Assembly (NCBI RefSeq): GCF_012530535.1
Contig: NZ_CP051299.1
Span: forward strand, 1,736,001-1,800,000
Direction of reading: 5' to 3'
DNA from: Microcella flavibacter
GTDB taxonomy: Bacteria > Actinomycetota > Actinomycetes > Actinomycetales > Microbacteriaceae
Length of the DNA stretch: 64,000 bases
Shown: in pieces, positions 9,164 to 19,945 of the stretch
How the letters are laid out: each line of letters opens with the position of its first letter
Numbering within the stretch: the first letter of the stretch is position 1
Program-made: the position numbers and the translations under genes
Notes under the pieces: model-generated
What the model was told of the DNA's origin: nothing
Database searches by the model: none
The model's input: the letters and a program-made list of their open reading frames with translations, nothing else

Positions 9164-10063
9164 CTACTCGAACTCGACGGCGCGAGGGCCGCTCGCAGGC
9201 CCGTCGTCACGGCGCGAGGACGCCGCCGAGGGCCGCCGACCGAAGCCGTTGCCGCCGCCGCCCGAGCGGCCGAAACCGCCGGACCCGCGCTGGCCGAAGC
9301 CGCCGCCCGCCCCGCGCTGACCGAATCCCGTGCGCGGTGCGGATTCGAGCCCCGCCGCGTCGAGAGCGCGCCGCACGGAGTCGCGCGCCGCGCCCCCGCC
9401 GTGACCCTTGCGGGCGAGGAAGGCGAGCAGGCGGCGCTCGGCGGTCTCGCGGTCGAGGGAGCCCATGCGTCGCAGGCGGTCGTCGACGAGACCGTCGAGC
9501 AGGGCGCCCTCGTCGTCGACCTCGCGCTCGGCGAGCGCGATCTCGATCGTCGCCGCGGTGAGGCGGCGGCGCTGCAGCTCGGCGCGCAGGGCGCTCGGCC
9601 CGAGCTTCTTGCGCTCGGTGAGCCGCTCGACGAGCGTGCGCGCGAGCGCCTCGTCGTCGATGAGCCCGGACCCCTCGAGGCGGGCGATCTCGGCCTCGGC
9701 GACGATCGGATCGATCTCGCGCCGCTGCAGGAGGTCGAGCACCTCGGCCCGGGACATGCCGCGCCGGGCGAGACCGTGCATGCTGACGTTCTCGGCGCGC
9801 CGCTCGTCGGCCTCGCGCACCCCGGGGAGGAAGGCGACCGCGCCGGAGTCGGACGGGGAGTCGGCGATCGCGGGGACGACGACGTCGGCTGCGGTGACCT
9901 CCGCGTCGGACTCAGCGCGCGCGCTCAGCGAGCCGCCCGCCGCGGAGGCGCCGCCCCGGCCGCGCCGGGCGGTGAGGGGGATCACCGGAGCGATCCCCTC
10001 CCGCTCGCCCGACGCGGCACCGGAGGCGGTGCCGTCGACGTCATCGCCGCGGCCGTCGACCAC
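9164..10063 (-). CDS. recX: recombination regulator RecX with a Gly/Arg-rich tail
   Basis: This 299-residue protein modulates RecA filaments. The RecX core (three helical repeats, [19 protein letters not shown] to the [16 protein letters not shown] region) covers about residues 95–240. It has a 90-residue disordered N-terminal extension and an unusual tail from residue 242 rich in GFGxRG units. Typical RecX proteins are 150–220 residues. The GTG start at 10063 is 2 nt after the recA stop, so expression should follow recA. The family call is firm; the function of the tail is unknown. Confidence 0.92.
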   Translation of the reverse strand: MVDGRGDDVDGTASGAASGEREGIAPVIPLTARRGRGGASAAGGSLSARAESDAEVTAADVVVPAIADSPSDSGAVAFLPGVREADERRAENVSMHGLARRGMSRAEVLDLLQRREIDPIVAEAEIARLEGSGLIDDEALARTLVERLTERKKLGPSALRAELQRRRLTAATIEIALAEREVDDEGALLDGLVDDRLRRMGSLDRETAERRLLAFLARKGHGGGAARDSVRRALDAAGLESAPRTGFGQRGAGGGFGQRGSGGFGRSGGGGNGFGRRPSAASSRRDDGPASGPRAVEFE

Positions 10064-10065
10064 GA

Positions 10066-11136
<1,071 letters not shown>

Positions 11137-11331
11137 TGCGGTCTCCTTGGAATCGTGACGGGCTGCCTATCGGCTGTCGCTCCGCACCCCGCCGATGGAG
11201 CCGGGCGGTGCACCTTGCGACAAGGCGGTGACGACGTTCGCCGACGAGGAGGACGGTACGCAGGACCTCCGACACGCGGGGGTCGCACGCGGGTTCCGTG
11301 CACTAATCGTGTTCGAGTGCCGCTGGGGAGG

Positions 11332-11361
11332 AGTCTATGCCCGCATCGGAACAATGTTCGA
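11332..11361 (-). promoter_or_regulatory. candidate recA promoter with SOS-like site
   Basis: On the minus strand -10 TAGACT (11332–11337) lies 18 bp from TCGAAC (11356–11361), which could act as -35. The surrounding sequence CGAAC-ATT-GTTCC resembles a LexA box but its spacer is 3 nt instead of 4. A second TCGAAC half-site lies at 11311–11316. LexA control of recA is expected, but this site is weaker than the two at lexA. Confidence 0.4.
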
Positions 11362-11429
11362 AGGATCGCGCGGCGGCGTGTCGCGGGATGCGCAGCCCCT
11401 GCCGCCCGCAGCGGCCCGCGCCGCGCGGC

Positions 11430-11654
11430 TCAGCGCTTCGGCTGGGGGCGCCCGGCGCCGTGCCAGCGCTCGCGCGGGACATCCATCGCCGCGCAGAGCG
11501 CGAACCACACGTCGCGGGGCGCGGTGCCCGAGGCGAGCGCCTGGTCGGCCGTGCGCTGGCCGAGGGGGTCGAGCACGAGATCCCGCACCAGGGTGCGGCC
11601 GTAGGCCTCGCCGAATTCGTCGGCGACGGCGCGGGAGAACTCGCTGCGGGTCAC
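11430..11654 (-). CDS. DUF3046 family protein
   Basis: A 74-residue soluble protein beginning MTRSEFSRAVADEFGEAYGR. The pattern (FGEAYGRTLVRDLVL, ADQALASGTAPRDVWFALC) is that of DUF3046, a family found upstream of recA in most Actinobacteria (Rv2738c type). Its function is not known. The start is a GTG with TAGCGT 6 nt upstream, so it is probably a leaderless message of its own. It reads toward recA. Confidence 0.88.
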   Translation of the reverse strand: MTRSEFSRAVADEFGEAYGRTLVRDLVLDPLGQRTADQALASGTAPRDVWFALCAAMDVPRERWHGAGRPQPKR

Positions 11655-11660
11655 GCGGCC

Positions 11661-11666
11661 ACGCTA
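11661..11666 (-). promoter_or_regulatory. leaderless -10 box of the DUF3046 gene
   Basis: TAGCGT ends 6 nt before the GTG start at 11654. No ribosome-binding site is visible, which fits a leaderless mRNA. Confidence 0.45.
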
Positions 11667-11718
11667 GCAAGCCCGAGCCGGGCATCCCCTCACCGCGGCG
11701 GAGCGGCCGGGAACGGAG

Positions 11719-11750
11719 CGGCCCCCGCCTGCCGGAGCAGACGGGGGCCG
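11719..11750 (-). terminator. hairpin terminator after clgR
   Basis: CGGCCCCCG pairs with CGGGGGCCG, and CTGC with GCAG inside it, closing a 4-nt loop (CGGA). It begins 19 nt past the clgR stop codon. There is no T-run, as is usual in high-GC genomes. Confidence 0.7.
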
Positions 11751-11768
11751 GACGGTCGGGGCGACGCG

Positions 11769-12074
11769 CTAGCGGACCGCGAGGTCGTCGAACTCGGCGA
11801 CGAGGTCGTCGGGCAGCGTGTCGGGGACGGTGGTGATGCCCTCGATCACGGCGAGACGATCGCCGACCTCGCGCATGATGGTCGAGATGGGGGTGTCGAG
11901 GGCCTCGGCCACCGAGGCGAGGATCTCGCTCGACGCCTCCTTCTGGCCGCGCTCGACCTCGCTGAGGTAGCCGAGGGCGACGCTGGCGCGGCTGGCGACC
12001 TGTCGCAGGGTGCGGCCCTTCTGCAGCCGCACATCGCGAAGGACGTCACCGATCTCCTGTCGGACGAGAATCAT
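11769..12074 (-). CDS. clgR: ClgR-type helix-turn-helix regulator
   Basis: A 101-residue protein with an XRE-type helix-turn-helix at residues 8–62 (GRTLRQVASRASVALGYLSEVERG). Sequence and position between cinA and DUF3046 match ClgR, the actinobacterial activator of clp protease and other proteostasis genes. ClgR is itself degraded by Clp in several species. AAGGAGG precedes the ATG with good spacing. A strong hairpin follows the gene, so it appears to be transcribed alone or with upstream cinA. Confidence 0.88.
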   Translation of the reverse strand: MILVRQEIGDVLRDVRLQKGRTLRQVASRASVALGYLSEVERGQKEASSEILASVAEALDTPISTIMREVGDRLAVIEGITTVPDTLPDDLVAEFDDLAVR

Positions 12075-12180
12075 GGGTGCCTCCTTCTGGGTGGTGCGAC
12101 GACTACTGGATTGAACTGTAACCGTCGGCGGCTGTGGGAGCCGTGTCAGTCAGCTGTCTGTAACACGACCGTCACCACGG

Positions 12181-12699
12181 CTATTCCCGTGAGCCGTCGA
12201 GCCGCTCGACCAGCAGCGCGAGCGCCGCCTCGACCGACTGCGCGCGGATCGCCGCGCGGTCGCCGTGCAGCCGCAGCTCGCGCACCGCCTCGCCCTCCGC
12301 ATCGGCGACGGCGACGAAGACCAGGCCCACCGGCGCCGCGCCCTGCGGCTCGGGCCCTGCGACGCCCGTGGTCGCCAGACCCAGATCCGCGGGGGCTCCG
12401 TCGACGGCGGCGGCCGCGCGCACCCCGCGCGCCATGGCGGCCGCGACCTCGGGATGCACCGGCCCGTGCTCGGCGAGCAGGCCGGCGTCGACCCCGAGCA
12501 GCGAGTGCTTGAGCGCGGTGTCGTAGGCGACGACGCCGCCGCGGAGGACGGCGGAGGCTCCGGGCACGGCGACGAGGGCGGCGAGCAGCGCTCCCCCCGT
12601 GAGCGACTCGGCGACGGCGAGGGTGCGGTGCGCGCGGGTCAGGCGGGCGATGAGGTCGGCAGCGGCATCCCGATCGGACGGCGACGAGGGGATGCTCAT
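12181..12699 (-). CDS. CinA C-terminal domain protein (nicotinamide-nucleotide amidase)
   Basis: This 172-residue protein corresponds to the C-terminal half of CinA only. Signatures are LAVAESLTGGAL (near 30–41), VVAYDTALKHSLLGV, and TTGVAGPEPQG. Members such as E. coli PncC deamidate NMN to NaMN for NAD recycling. The N-terminal MoaB-like domain of full CinA is absent, which is common in Actinobacteria. It starts 7 nt after the pgsA stop, so the two genes are probably co-transcribed. Confidence 0.9.
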   Translation of the reverse strand: MSIPSSPSDRDAAADLIARLTRAHRTLAVAESLTGGALLAALVAVPGASAVLRGGVVAYDTALKHSLLGVDAGLLAEHGPVHPEVAAAMARGVRAAAAVDGAPADLGLATTGVAGPEPQGAAPVGLVFVAVADAEGEAVRELRLHGDRAAIRAQSVEAALALLVERLDGSRE

Positions 12700-12706
12700 C
12701 GCGTGC

Positions 12707-13327
12707 TCAGCGGACGACGCGGTTCTGGCGCCACGCCTGCCACAGGTAGTCGAGCCCTGTGACGACCGTCAGCACGACCGCGGCCGTCATGAGCCCGCCA
12801 TTGAGCCAGTGCACCCACTCTCCCCACCACTGCGCGAGCGGCACGAGCGCGAAGCCGATAGCGACCGACTGGACGACCGTCTTGAGCTTGCCGCCGCGGG
12901 AGGCGGGGATGACGCGATCGCGCAGCATCGCGAAGCGGAACAGCGTGATGCCGAACTCGCGCACGAGGATGACGGCGACGACCCACCACGGCAGCTCGGC
13001 GAGCACCGCGAGCATGACGAGCGCGCTGCCCGTGAGCACCTTGTCGGCGATCGGATCGAGCAGGATTCCGAGGTCGGTCACGAGGTTGCGGCTGCGCGCG
13101 AGGTGGCCGTCGAGGCTGTCGGTCGCGATCGCGAGGACGAAGAGCACCGCCGCGGCGATGCGGAACGGGCCGTCGGCGCCGGCGTCGAGCACGAGCAGGA
13201 GGATGAAGACCGGGGCGAGCAGGATGCGCACCACGGTGATGATGTTGGCGAGGTTGCCCGTGCTCGCGGGCGACTCGCCCGCGCGGATGACGCGGCCCCG
13301 CATCGGGAACGAGCGCTGATCGGCCAT
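12707..13327 (-). CDS. pgsA: CDP-diacylglycerol–glycerol-3-phosphate 3-phosphatidyltransferase
   Basis: A 206-residue integral membrane enzyme of the CDP-alcohol phosphatidyltransferase family. It forms phosphatidylglycerol phosphate, the precursor of phosphatidylglycerol and cardiolipin. The catalytic motif D-x2-D-G-x2-A-R-x8-G-x3-D-x3-D is complete (DSLDGHLARSRN to DPIAD, near residues 69–91). Five to six membrane segments are visible. GGGAGGG precedes the ATG. Position between ftsK and cinA is conserved in the family; paralogs for phosphatidylinositol synthesis usually sit elsewhere. Confidence 0.93.
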   Translation of the reverse strand: MADQRSFPMRGRVIRAGESPASTGNLANIITVVRILLAPVFILLLVLDAGADGPFRIAAAVLFVLAIATDSLDGHLARSRNLVTDLGILLDPIADKVLTGSALVMLAVLAELPWWVVAVILVREFGITLFRFAMLRDRVIPASRGGKLKTVVQSVAIGFALVPLAQWWGEWVHWLNGGLMTAAVVLTVVTGLDYLWQAWRQNRVVR

Positions 13328-13407
13328 GCTGCCCTCCCCCGGGTCGTGTCGTGCGGTGCGTGGTCGAACGCGGTCGGGCCGCCCTGCTCGGACGGCCGGA
13401 GCGGACG

Positions 13408-16182
13408 TCAGTCGCGCCCCGTGAGCCCCCAGGCGTCCTCGTCGGACGACTCGGCCTCGACCTCAGGATAGCCCCGGGTCATGTCGTCGACCGGGTCGTC
13501 CGAGTAGCGGTCGCCCGCCCCTGCCGGCGCCGCGGCCCCCGCGGTGGTGGCGCCCCCGCCCACGGGCGCGCCGCCGGAGGATGCCGCGTCGGAGCCGCGC
13601 AGGCGCGCGAGCACTTCGGGCAGCTGGTCGGGCAGCGCGAGCACGTCGCGCGCCTTCGAGCCCTCCGAGGGGCCGACGATCTCGCGCGACTCGAGCAGAT
13701 CCATGAGTCGCCCTGCCTTGGCGAACCCGACCCGCAGCTTGCGCTGCAGCATCGAGGTCGAGCCGAACTGCGTGCTGACGATGAGCTCGGCGGCGGCGAG
13801 CAGCAGCTCGAGGTCGTCGCCGATGTCGGCGTCGATCTGCTTCTTCTCGGCCTCGACCGCGACGTCCTGCCGGTACTCGGGCCGGGCCTGCTTCTTGACG
13901 TGCTCGACGACCGCGGCGATCTCGGGCTCGGTGACCCAGGCGCCCTGGGCGCGCACGGCCTTGCTCGCGCCCATCGGCAGGAACAGCCCGTCGCCCTGGC
14001 CGATGAGCTTCTCGGCGCCCGGCTGGTCGAGGATGACGCGGCTGTCAGTCATGCTCGACACGGCGAAAGCGAGACGGCTCGGCACGTTCGCCTTGATGAG
14101 GCCCGTGACGACGTCGACGCTCGGGCGCTGCGTGGCGAGGACGAGGTGGATGCCCGAGGCGCGCGCCAGCTGCGTGATGCGCACGATCGAATCCTCGACG
14201 TCGCGGGGCGCGACCATCATGAGGTCGGCGAGCTCGTCGACGACGACGAGCAGGTACGGGTACGGCTGCAGCTGCCGCTTGCTGCCCTCGGGCAGCTCGA
14301 TCTCCTCCGCCAGCACGGCGCGGTTGAAGTCATCGATGTGGCGGAATCCGAACGACGCGAGGTCGTCGTACCGCATGTCCATCTCCTTCACGACCCACTG
14401 CAGCGCCTCGGCCGCCTTCTTCGGGCTCGTGATGATCGGGGTGATGAGGTGCGGCACGCCCTGGTACGCGGCGAGCTCGACCCGCTTGGGGTCGATGAGC
14501 ACCATGCGCACCTCGGCGGGCTTGGCCCGCATGAGCAGGCTCGTGATCATGGAGTTGATGAAGCTCGACTTGCCCGAGCCGGTGGAGCCCGCGACGAGCA
14601 GGTGGGGCATCTTGGCGAGGTTGGCGACGACGAAGCCGCCCTCGACGTCCTTGCCGACGCCGATCGTCATGGGATGCAGCGCCTTCGCGGCCGCGCTCGA
14701 GCGCAGCACGTCGCCGAGGGAGACGACCTCGCGGTCGACGTTGGGGATCTCGACGCCGATCGCGCTCTTGCCGGGGATGGGCGAGAGGATGCTGACCTCG
14801 TTGCTCGCGACGGCGTACGAGATGTTCTTGGTGAGCGCGGTGAACCGCTCGACCTTCACGCCGGGCCCGAGCTCGACCTCGTAGCGCGTGACGCTCGGAC
14901 CGCGGCTGAAGCCCGTCACCCGCGCATCCACCTGGAACTGCGTCAGCACCTCGGTGATCGCGGCGACGACGGCGTCGTTCGCGGCGCTGCGCGACTTCGG
15001 CGGCGTGCCCGGCGCGAGCACGGCCTGGTTCGGCAGGCGGTACGGCGGGGCGGTGCGCGCGATCGGCGGCGGCGCGTCGAACTCGCCCGCCTCGCCCTTC
15101 TCGCGCGCAGTCGTGGGGAATCCGGGCAGCACGGCGGGCTCCGCGTCGTCGCGCACGGCGCCGGGGTGCGAGGGCGCCTCGCCGGTGAAGCGCTCGACGG
15201 CCTGCTCGGCCTGATCGAGCACGGCCGCGAGGTCGCCGGTGACCCGGTCGCGGGCATCCCGATCGATGACGCCCGTCTCGGCCTCGCGCTCGACGGGGGT
15301 GTCGAAGGCGGGCACCTCGGCGCGGGGCTTGCCCTTGCGCCACCACGGCATCGAGGACTCGTCCTGCAGGTCGAGCCCGAGGTCGCTGAAGGTGCCGAGC
15401 TCGATGGGGGCGTCGTCGCCCTTCTCGTCGGCGGTGCGCGGCTCGCGCGGGGCGAGCTCGGCGCCGAACAGGTAGGCGTACAGCTCGCGCAGGCGGGCGC
15501 CGATGCGGTTCGGCGGCGTCTTCGTCATGATCAGCACCGACAGGAACGCGATGACGGCGAGCGCGGGCACGGCGACCCAGACGGTCGCGAGCAGCAGCAC
15601 GCCGCCGAGCAGCCAGCCGAGCACGCCGCCGGCCTGCGCGAGGCCCAGCGCCCCGTCGACGGTGGGCTGGGGCGCGCCCAGAGCGATGTGGCACAGGCCG
15701 CTGACGCTCGCGATGAGCAGGCCCAGCCCGATGCCGATGCGGGTGTTGTCGTGCACGCTCGCCGGATGGCGGAACAGCCATGCGGCGAACACGATCATGA
15801 TGACCGGCAGCGCGTAGGCGACGCGGCCGACGAGCCCGCCGAAGGTGTACGCGTCGAGCGCGACGGCGACCGGGTCGGAGGCGGCGAACCACTCCACGAC
15901 CGCACCGATGAGCGCGAGCACGACGATGAGGAAGGGGACGCCGTCGCGGCGCTCCTCCTTCGCGAGGGTCTCCTTGCCGAGCACGCGGAAGGCGCCGCCG
16001 GTCGCGTGGGCGAGCCCCAGCCAGGCCTTCGTCAGGATGCCGGGGCCGGGCTCGGGGGCGACGGGCAGCTTCTTCGTCGCCGCCGTGCGGGTGCTCGCGG
16101 GCTTCTTGGCCGCGGCGCCGGAGCGCCCGGCGCTCGCGGAGGTGCCGCGCGGGCGCGCCGGGGTGCGACTGGTCGAGGCCAT
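13408..16182 (-). CDS. ftsK: DNA translocase FtsK
   Basis: A 924-residue septal DNA pump. The basic N terminus is followed by four to five membrane segments (about 45–230), a linker with acidic and Pro-rich parts, the RecA-like motor with Walker [12 protein letters not shown], Walker [14 protein letters not shown], and a C-terminal gamma winged helix ([21 protein letters not shown]) that reads polarity sequences. A 45-residue C-terminal tail follows. The ATG at 16182 is chosen since TACCGT lies 6 nt upstream and the alternative start at 16227 adds no conserved sequence. Confidence 0.97.
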   Translation of the reverse strand: MASTSRTPARPRGTSASAGRSGAAAKKPASTRTAATKKLPVAPEPGPGILTKAWLGLAHATGGAFRVLGKETLAKEERRDGVPFLIVVLALIGAVVEWFAASDPVAVALDAYTFGGLVGRVAYALPVIMIVFAAWLFRHPASVHDNTRIGIGLGLLIASVSGLCHIALGAPQPTVDGALGLAQAGGVLGWLLGGVLLLATVWVAVPALAVIAFLSVLIMTKTPPNRIGARLRELYAYLFGAELAPREPRTADEKGDDAPIELGTFSDLGLDLQDESSMPWWRKGKPRAEVPAFDTPVEREAETGVIDRDARDRVTGDLAAVLDQAEQAVERFTGEAPSHPGAVRDDAEPAVLPGFPTTAREKGEAGEFDAPPPIARTAPPYRLPNQAVLAPGTPPKSRSAANDAVVAAITEVLTQFQVDARVTGFSRGPSVTRYEVELGPGVKVERFTALTKNISYAVASNEVSILSPIPGKSAIGVEIPNVDREVVSLGDVLRSSAAAKALHPMTIGVGKDVEGGFVVANLAKMPHLLVAGSTGSGKSSFINSMITSLLMRAKPAEVRMVLIDPKRVELAAYQGVPHLITPIITSPKKAAEALQWVVKEMDMRYDDLASFGFRHIDDFNRAVLAEEIELPEGSKRQLQPYPYLLVVVDELADLMMVAPRDVEDSIVRITQLARASGIHLVLATQRPSVDVVTGLIKANVPSRLAFAVSSMTDSRVILDQPGAEKLIGQGDGLFLPMGASKAVRAQGAWVTEPEIAAVVEHVKKQARPEYRQDVAVEAEKKQIDADIGDDLELLLAAAELIVSTQFGSTSMLQRKLRVGFAKAGRLMDLLESREIVGPSEGSKARDVLALPDQLPEVLARLRGSDAASSGGAPVGGGATTAGAAAPAGAGDRYSDDPVDDMTRGYPEVEAESSDEDAWGLTGRD

Positions 16183-16188
16183 GGGGCC

Positions 16189-16194
16189 ACGGTA
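16189..16194 (-). promoter_or_regulatory. leaderless -10 box of ftsK
   Basis: TACCGT ends 6 nt before the ATG at 16182. It is one of a series of identical spacings in this window. Confidence 0.4.
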
Positions 16195-16263
16195 CCCGCG
16201 AGGGGCGACGCCGGCCGGGATCGACACTCGCGGGCGGGCGAGCGGCGCCCTGGAGCGCGCGGG

Positions 16264-16995
16264 TCAGACCGGGCATCCCCCGACACCGCCGTCGGTCGCG
16301 GCGACCGCGAACGGCGCGGCCCCCGTCGGCAGCGCCGTCATGGCGAAGACGCGGTCGAGCTCGGCGGGGCTCCAGTAGCCGGAGGGGTTCGCCGGGTCCT
16401 CCCACGCGACCTCGAAGACGAGGATGCCGTGGGGACCGTCGAGCACGTACAGCCGCGTCAGCACGGCGTCGAGGGGCGCGGAGAGCGTCGGGTACAGAGA
16501 CTGCAGGTGCGCGAGCGGCGTGCCCGCGATGACGCCCTCCGCGGTCGGGATCGGCGAGGGCGCGAGGACCTGGAGGGCGCCGATCGTGCCGTCGGGCTCG
16601 ACCCCCGTGCCGAAGGCGAGCCCGCCGTACGAGAAGCGGTAGGGCTCGGCCACGACCCAGCGCTCGGCGTCGGGCGACCCGGCCGGGATGCCCGCCGATC
16701 CCCCGGCGCAGTAGTCGGGCTCCCGCACGATGATCGCGGCATCCGCCGCCGGCGGGACGGCATCGCCGACCCGCAGCGGGCCCAGAGAGCCCGGACCGAT
16801 GACGAGATCGACCAGCGCGGGCAGCGCGGGAGGCTCCGGGCTCGGCGAGGCGCTGGGGGTCGCGCTCGGCGAGGACGAGTCGCTCGGTGATGCGGTCGGG
16901 CTCGGGGTCGCCGCCGGCTGCTCGGGCGAGCATCCCGCGAGCATGAGCAGCGGCACGAACGAGACGGCGACCAGCACCCGAGCGGGAGTCCTCAT
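16264..16995 (-). CDS. lipoprotein of unknown function
   Basis: A 243-residue exported protein. The signal peptide ends in the lipobox LAGC (Cys near residue 22), so it should be lipid-anchored outside the membrane. A Ser/Thr/Pro linker of about 40 residues follows (ATPSPTASPSDS and onward), then a globular domain of about 180 residues beginning LPALVDLVIGPGSLGPLRVG. Two cysteines in that domain (DYCAGG and the terminal GGCPV) may form a disulfide. I do not recognise the domain. The start at 16995 has TACGCT 6 nt upstream. Confidence 0.85.
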   Translation of the reverse strand: MRTPARVLVAVSFVPLLMLAGCSPEQPAATPSPTASPSDSSSPSATPSASPSPEPPALPALVDLVIGPGSLGPLRVGDAVPPAADAAIIVREPDYCAGGSAGIPAGSPDAERWVVAEPYRFSYGGLAFGTGVEPDGTIGALQVLAPSPIPTAEGVIAGTPLAHLQSLYPTLSAPLDAVLTRLYVLDGPHGILVFEVAWEDPANPSGYWSPAELDRVFAMTALPTGAAPFAVAATDGGVGGCPV

Positions 16996-17001
16996 GCGGG
17001 G

Positions 17002-17007
17002 AGCGTA
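17002..17007 (-). promoter_or_regulatory. leaderless -10 box of the lipoprotein gene
   Basis: TACGCT ends 6 nt before the ATG at 16995, consistent with a leaderless mRNA. Confidence 0.4.
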
Positions 17008-17082
17008 GACCCCGCCCCCACCCCCGCGCACGAGCGATCCGCGGCGGGAGCGCCGCCGCGTGGGCAGCGCTCCTGCCCGCGC

Positions 17083-18759
17083 CTACGCGGTGATGACCAC
17101 CGGCACGATCATCGGGCGGCGGCGGTGCTTCGTGTTGACCCAGCGTCCGACCGTGCGGCGTACGACCTGGCTGAAGCCGTGCGCGTCGCGCGTGCCGTTC
17201 TCCGCCGCCTCGCGCAGGGCCTTCACGACCTGCGGGACGACCTCGTCGAAGATGCTCTCGTCGGGGGCGAACCCGCGGGCGTGGATCTCGGGGCCGACGA
17301 CGGGGCGGCCGGTCTGAGCATCCACCGCCACGAAGATGGAGATGAATCCCTCCTCGGCGAGCACACGGCGGTCCTTGAGGTCGGCGTCGGTGATCGTGCC
17401 CACCGAGGAGCCGTCGACGTAGACCTCGCCAAGGTCGAGCTGGCCGACGATGCGCGCGACGCCGTCCTGCAGGTCGACGACCGTGCCGTTGCCGGCGATG
17501 ATCGTGTTGCGCTCGGGCACGCCCGTCTCGATCGCGAGCTGCTGGTTCGCGTAGAGGTGGCGGGCCTCGCCGTGCACGGGCATGACGTTCTTCGGGCGCA
17601 CGATGTTGTAGCAGTAGACGAGCTCGCCGGCCGAGGCGTGGCCCGAGACGTGCACCTTCGCGTTGCCCTTGTGCACGACGTTCGCACCGAGGGCGATGAG
17701 GCCGTTGATGACGCGGTAGACGGCGTTCTCGTTGCCCGGGATGAGGCTCGAGGCGAGGATGACGGTGTCGCCCTCGCCGACCTCGACCTGGTGGTCCATG
17801 TTCGCCATTCGGGCGAGGACGGCCATCGGCTCGCCCTGCGACCCCGTCGACATGTAGACGATGCGGTCGTCCGGCAGATCCTTCGCCTTGCGGTGGTCGA
17901 TGAGGATGCCCTCCGGCACCGTCAGGTACCCGAGCTCGGCGGCGATCGTCATGTTGCGCACCATCGAGCGGCCCATGAAGGCGACCTTGCGGCCGTTCGC
18001 CGCGGCCGCGTCGATGACCTGCTGCACGCGGTGCACGTGGCTCGAGAAGCTCGCGACGATGACGCGGCGGGGCGCCTTGGCGATGACGCTCTCGAGCACG
18101 GGGCCGATGTCGCGCTCGCGGGCGGTGAAGCCCGGCACGTCGGCGTTCGTCGAGTCGGTCATGAAGAGGTCGACGCCGCGCTCGCCCAGCCGGGCGAAGG
18201 CGCGCAGGTCGGTGATGCGGCGGTCGAGCGGCAGCTGATCCATCTTGAAGTCGCCCGTGTGCAGCACCGTGCCGGCGACCGTGTGGATCGCGACGGCGAG
18301 CGCATCGGGGATGGAGTGGTTGACCGCGACGAACTCGAGGTCGAAGGGCCCGAGCTTCTCGGTCTGCCCCTCCTTCACCGCGAGCGTGTACGGCTGGATG
18401 CGGTGCTCCTTGAGCTTCGCCTCGATGAGCGCGAGCGTCAGGGTCGACCCGATGAGGGGGATGTCGCTGCGCAGGCGCAGCAGGTACGGCACGGCGCCGA
18501 TGTGGTCCTCGTGCCCGTGCGTCAGCACGACGGCGACGATGTCGTCGAGGCGGTCCTTGATCGGCGTGAAGTCGGGCAGGATCAGGTCGACGCCGGGCTG
18601 GTGCTCCTCGGGGAAGAGCACGCCGCAGTCGACGATGAGCAGCTTGCCGTCGAGCTCGAAGACGGCCATGTTGCGGCCGATCTCGCCGAGCCCGCCGAGC
18701 GGGATGACGCGGAGCGCTCCGGGCGCGAGGGCAGGGGCGTCTTCGATGGCATGGGGCAT
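17083..18759 (-). CDS. rnj: ribonuclease J
   Basis: A 558-residue metallo-beta-lactamase/beta-CASP nuclease with 5'-3' exonuclease and endonuclease activity in mRNA decay and rRNA processing. The N terminus LGGLGEIGRN and the Zn-binding THGHEDHIGA are present, as are beta-CASP motifs (TDSTNAD, ASFSSHVHR, GHAS, and PVHGEARH). An RNase J C-terminal domain follows. AGGAA precedes the ATG at 18759. It lies 76 nt after dapA in the same direction, a neighbour pair typical of Actinobacteria. Confidence 0.96.
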   Translation of the reverse strand: MPHAIEDAPALAPGALRVIPLGGLGEIGRNMAVFELDGKLLIVDCGVLFPEEHQPGVDLILPDFTPIKDRLDDIVAVVLTHGHEDHIGAVPYLLRLRSDIPLIGSTLTLALIEAKLKEHRIQPYTLAVKEGQTEKLGPFDLEFVAVNHSIPDALAVAIHTVAGTVLHTGDFKMDQLPLDRRITDLRAFARLGERGVDLFMTDSTNADVPGFTARERDIGPVLESVIAKAPRRVIVASFSSHVHRVQQVIDAAAANGRKVAFMGRSMVRNMTIAAELGYLTVPEGILIDHRKAKDLPDDRIVYMSTGSQGEPMAVLARMANMDHQVEVGEGDTVILASSLIPGNENAVYRVINGLIALGANVVHKGNAKVHVSGHASAGELVYCYNIVRPKNVMPVHGEARHLYANQQLAIETGVPERNTIIAGNGTVVDLQDGVARIVGQLDLGEVYVDGSSVGTITDADLKDRRVLAEEGFISIFVAVDAQTGRPVVGPEIHARGFAPDESIFDEVVPQVVKALREAAENGTRDAHGFSQVVRRTVGRWVNTKHRRRPMIVPVVITA

Positions 18760-18835
18760 ACGGGGGTTCCTCGTGTTCTTCGTCGGTCGGCCGCCGTGCG
18801 GCCGGGATGGTCGGGGCTCGTGCCCCGGTAATCGT

Positions 18836-19813
18836 CTAGCGGGTGGTGCCGGCCACCTTCGGCAGGGCACCGCCGGCCGCCGCATTGCGGTCGGGCCGGA
18901 AGCGGGAGAGGTCGACGCCGTCGATGTCGCGCACGAGCGCCATCTCGTCCTCGATGATCGCCGCCTCGGCGTCCTCGGGGCCGACGAGCGGCAGGCGCAC
19001 GCGCGGGGAGTCGATCCGGCCGAGGCCGTGCAGCACGTACTTGGCGGCGACGGTGCCCGGCACGTGCGTCATGATGGCGCGCACGAGGGGCTCCAGGGCG
19101 CGGTGGGCGGCCGTCGCGGTGGCGAGGTCGTTGGCGTTCACCGCGTCCACCATCGTCCGGTACGGCGCGGGGGCGATGTTCGCCGTCACGCCGATGAGGC
19201 CCGTGCCGCCGATCGCGAGCGTCGGCAGCGCGTTCGCGTCGTCGCCGGCGAAGTACAGCAGATCGGTCTGGTTCATGACCCGGCTGACCTCGCTGAGATC
19301 GCCCTTGGCGTCCTTCACGGCGAGGATGTTCGGGTGCTTCGCGGCGCGCAGGATCGTCTCGTAGCGGATCTCGATGCCCGCCCGGCCGGGGATGTCGTAC
19401 AGGATCACCGGCAGGTCGGTCGCGTCGGCCACCATGCGGAAGTGCGTCAGCACCCCGGCCTGCGTCGGCTTGTTGTAGTACGGCGTGACGACCATGACGC
19501 CGTCGGCGCCGGCCTTCTCGCTCGCCTTGTACAGCTCGATCGCGTGCGCCGTCTCGTTCGAGCCGCCGCCCGTGATGATGGATGCCCGGCCCGCGCTCAC
19601 GGACTTGCCGACCTCGACGAGCCGCAGCTTCTCCGCGTCGGTGAGCGTGCTCGTCTCGCCCGTCGTGCCGGTGACGACGATGCCGTCGGCGCCGTTCGAG
19701 ATGAGGTGGTCGATGTGCTTCTCGACGCCCGGCCAGTCGACCTCACCGTCGGCCGTCATCGGGGTCACGAGCGCGACCAGCACCTGGCCGAAGGGGTTCA
19801 GAGTCGCGGACAC
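18836..19813 (-). CDS. dapA: 4-hydroxy-tetrahydrodipicolinate synthase DapA
   Basis: A 325-residue class I aldolase-type TIM barrel that condenses pyruvate with aspartate semialdehyde, the first step of the lysine/diaminopimelate branch. TGTTGETSTL (substrate loop), the catalytic Tyr in VTPYYNKP, ILYDIPGRAG and the Schiff-base Lys in LAVKDAKGD are all visible. The start is a GTG with TAGCCT 7 nt upstream. The C-terminal tail of about 30 residues is typical of high-GC Gram-positives. Confidence 0.96.
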   Translation of the reverse strand: MSATLNPFGQVLVALVTPMTADGEVDWPGVEKHIDHLISNGADGIVVTGTTGETSTLTDAEKLRLVEVGKSVSAGRASIITGGGSNETAHAIELYKASEKAGADGVMVVTPYYNKPTQAGVLTHFRMVADATDLPVILYDIPGRAGIEIRYETILRAAKHPNILAVKDAKGDLSEVSRVMNQTDLLYFAGDDANALPTLAIGGTGLIGVTANIAPAPYRTMVDAVNANDLATATAAHRALEPLVRAIMTHVPGTVAAKYVLHGLGRIDSPRVRLPLVGPEDAEAAIIEDEMALVRDIDGVDLSRFRPDRNAAAGGALPKVAGTTR

Positions 19814-19820
19814 GTGCTTC

Positions 19821-19826
19821 AGGCTA
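19821..19826 (-). promoter_or_regulatory. leaderless -10 box of dapA
   Basis: TAGCCT ends 7 nt before the dapA GTG; no ribosome-binding site is seen. Confidence 0.45.
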
Positions 19827-19945
19827 CCGCGCGCGGGGGCGCGGCGGGTGGGCGGGGTGCGGGGCGGGGGTCGTGCGGGGGTGCGCGAGGACGCCCGGTC
19901 GGCGCGCCTCGCATGGGCGGCGTTCGAGTGTCCGGCTCGCGCGGT

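Noticed and set aside
13351-16890. Very long open frame on the plus strand opposite ftsK
   Set aside because: It is an Arg/Asp/Gly/Val-rich shadow of ftsK caused by high GC; it has no domain and no ribosome-binding site. The same holds for long opposite-strand frames across hisC, miaB, rnj, dapA, CoADR, pnp and cydDC.
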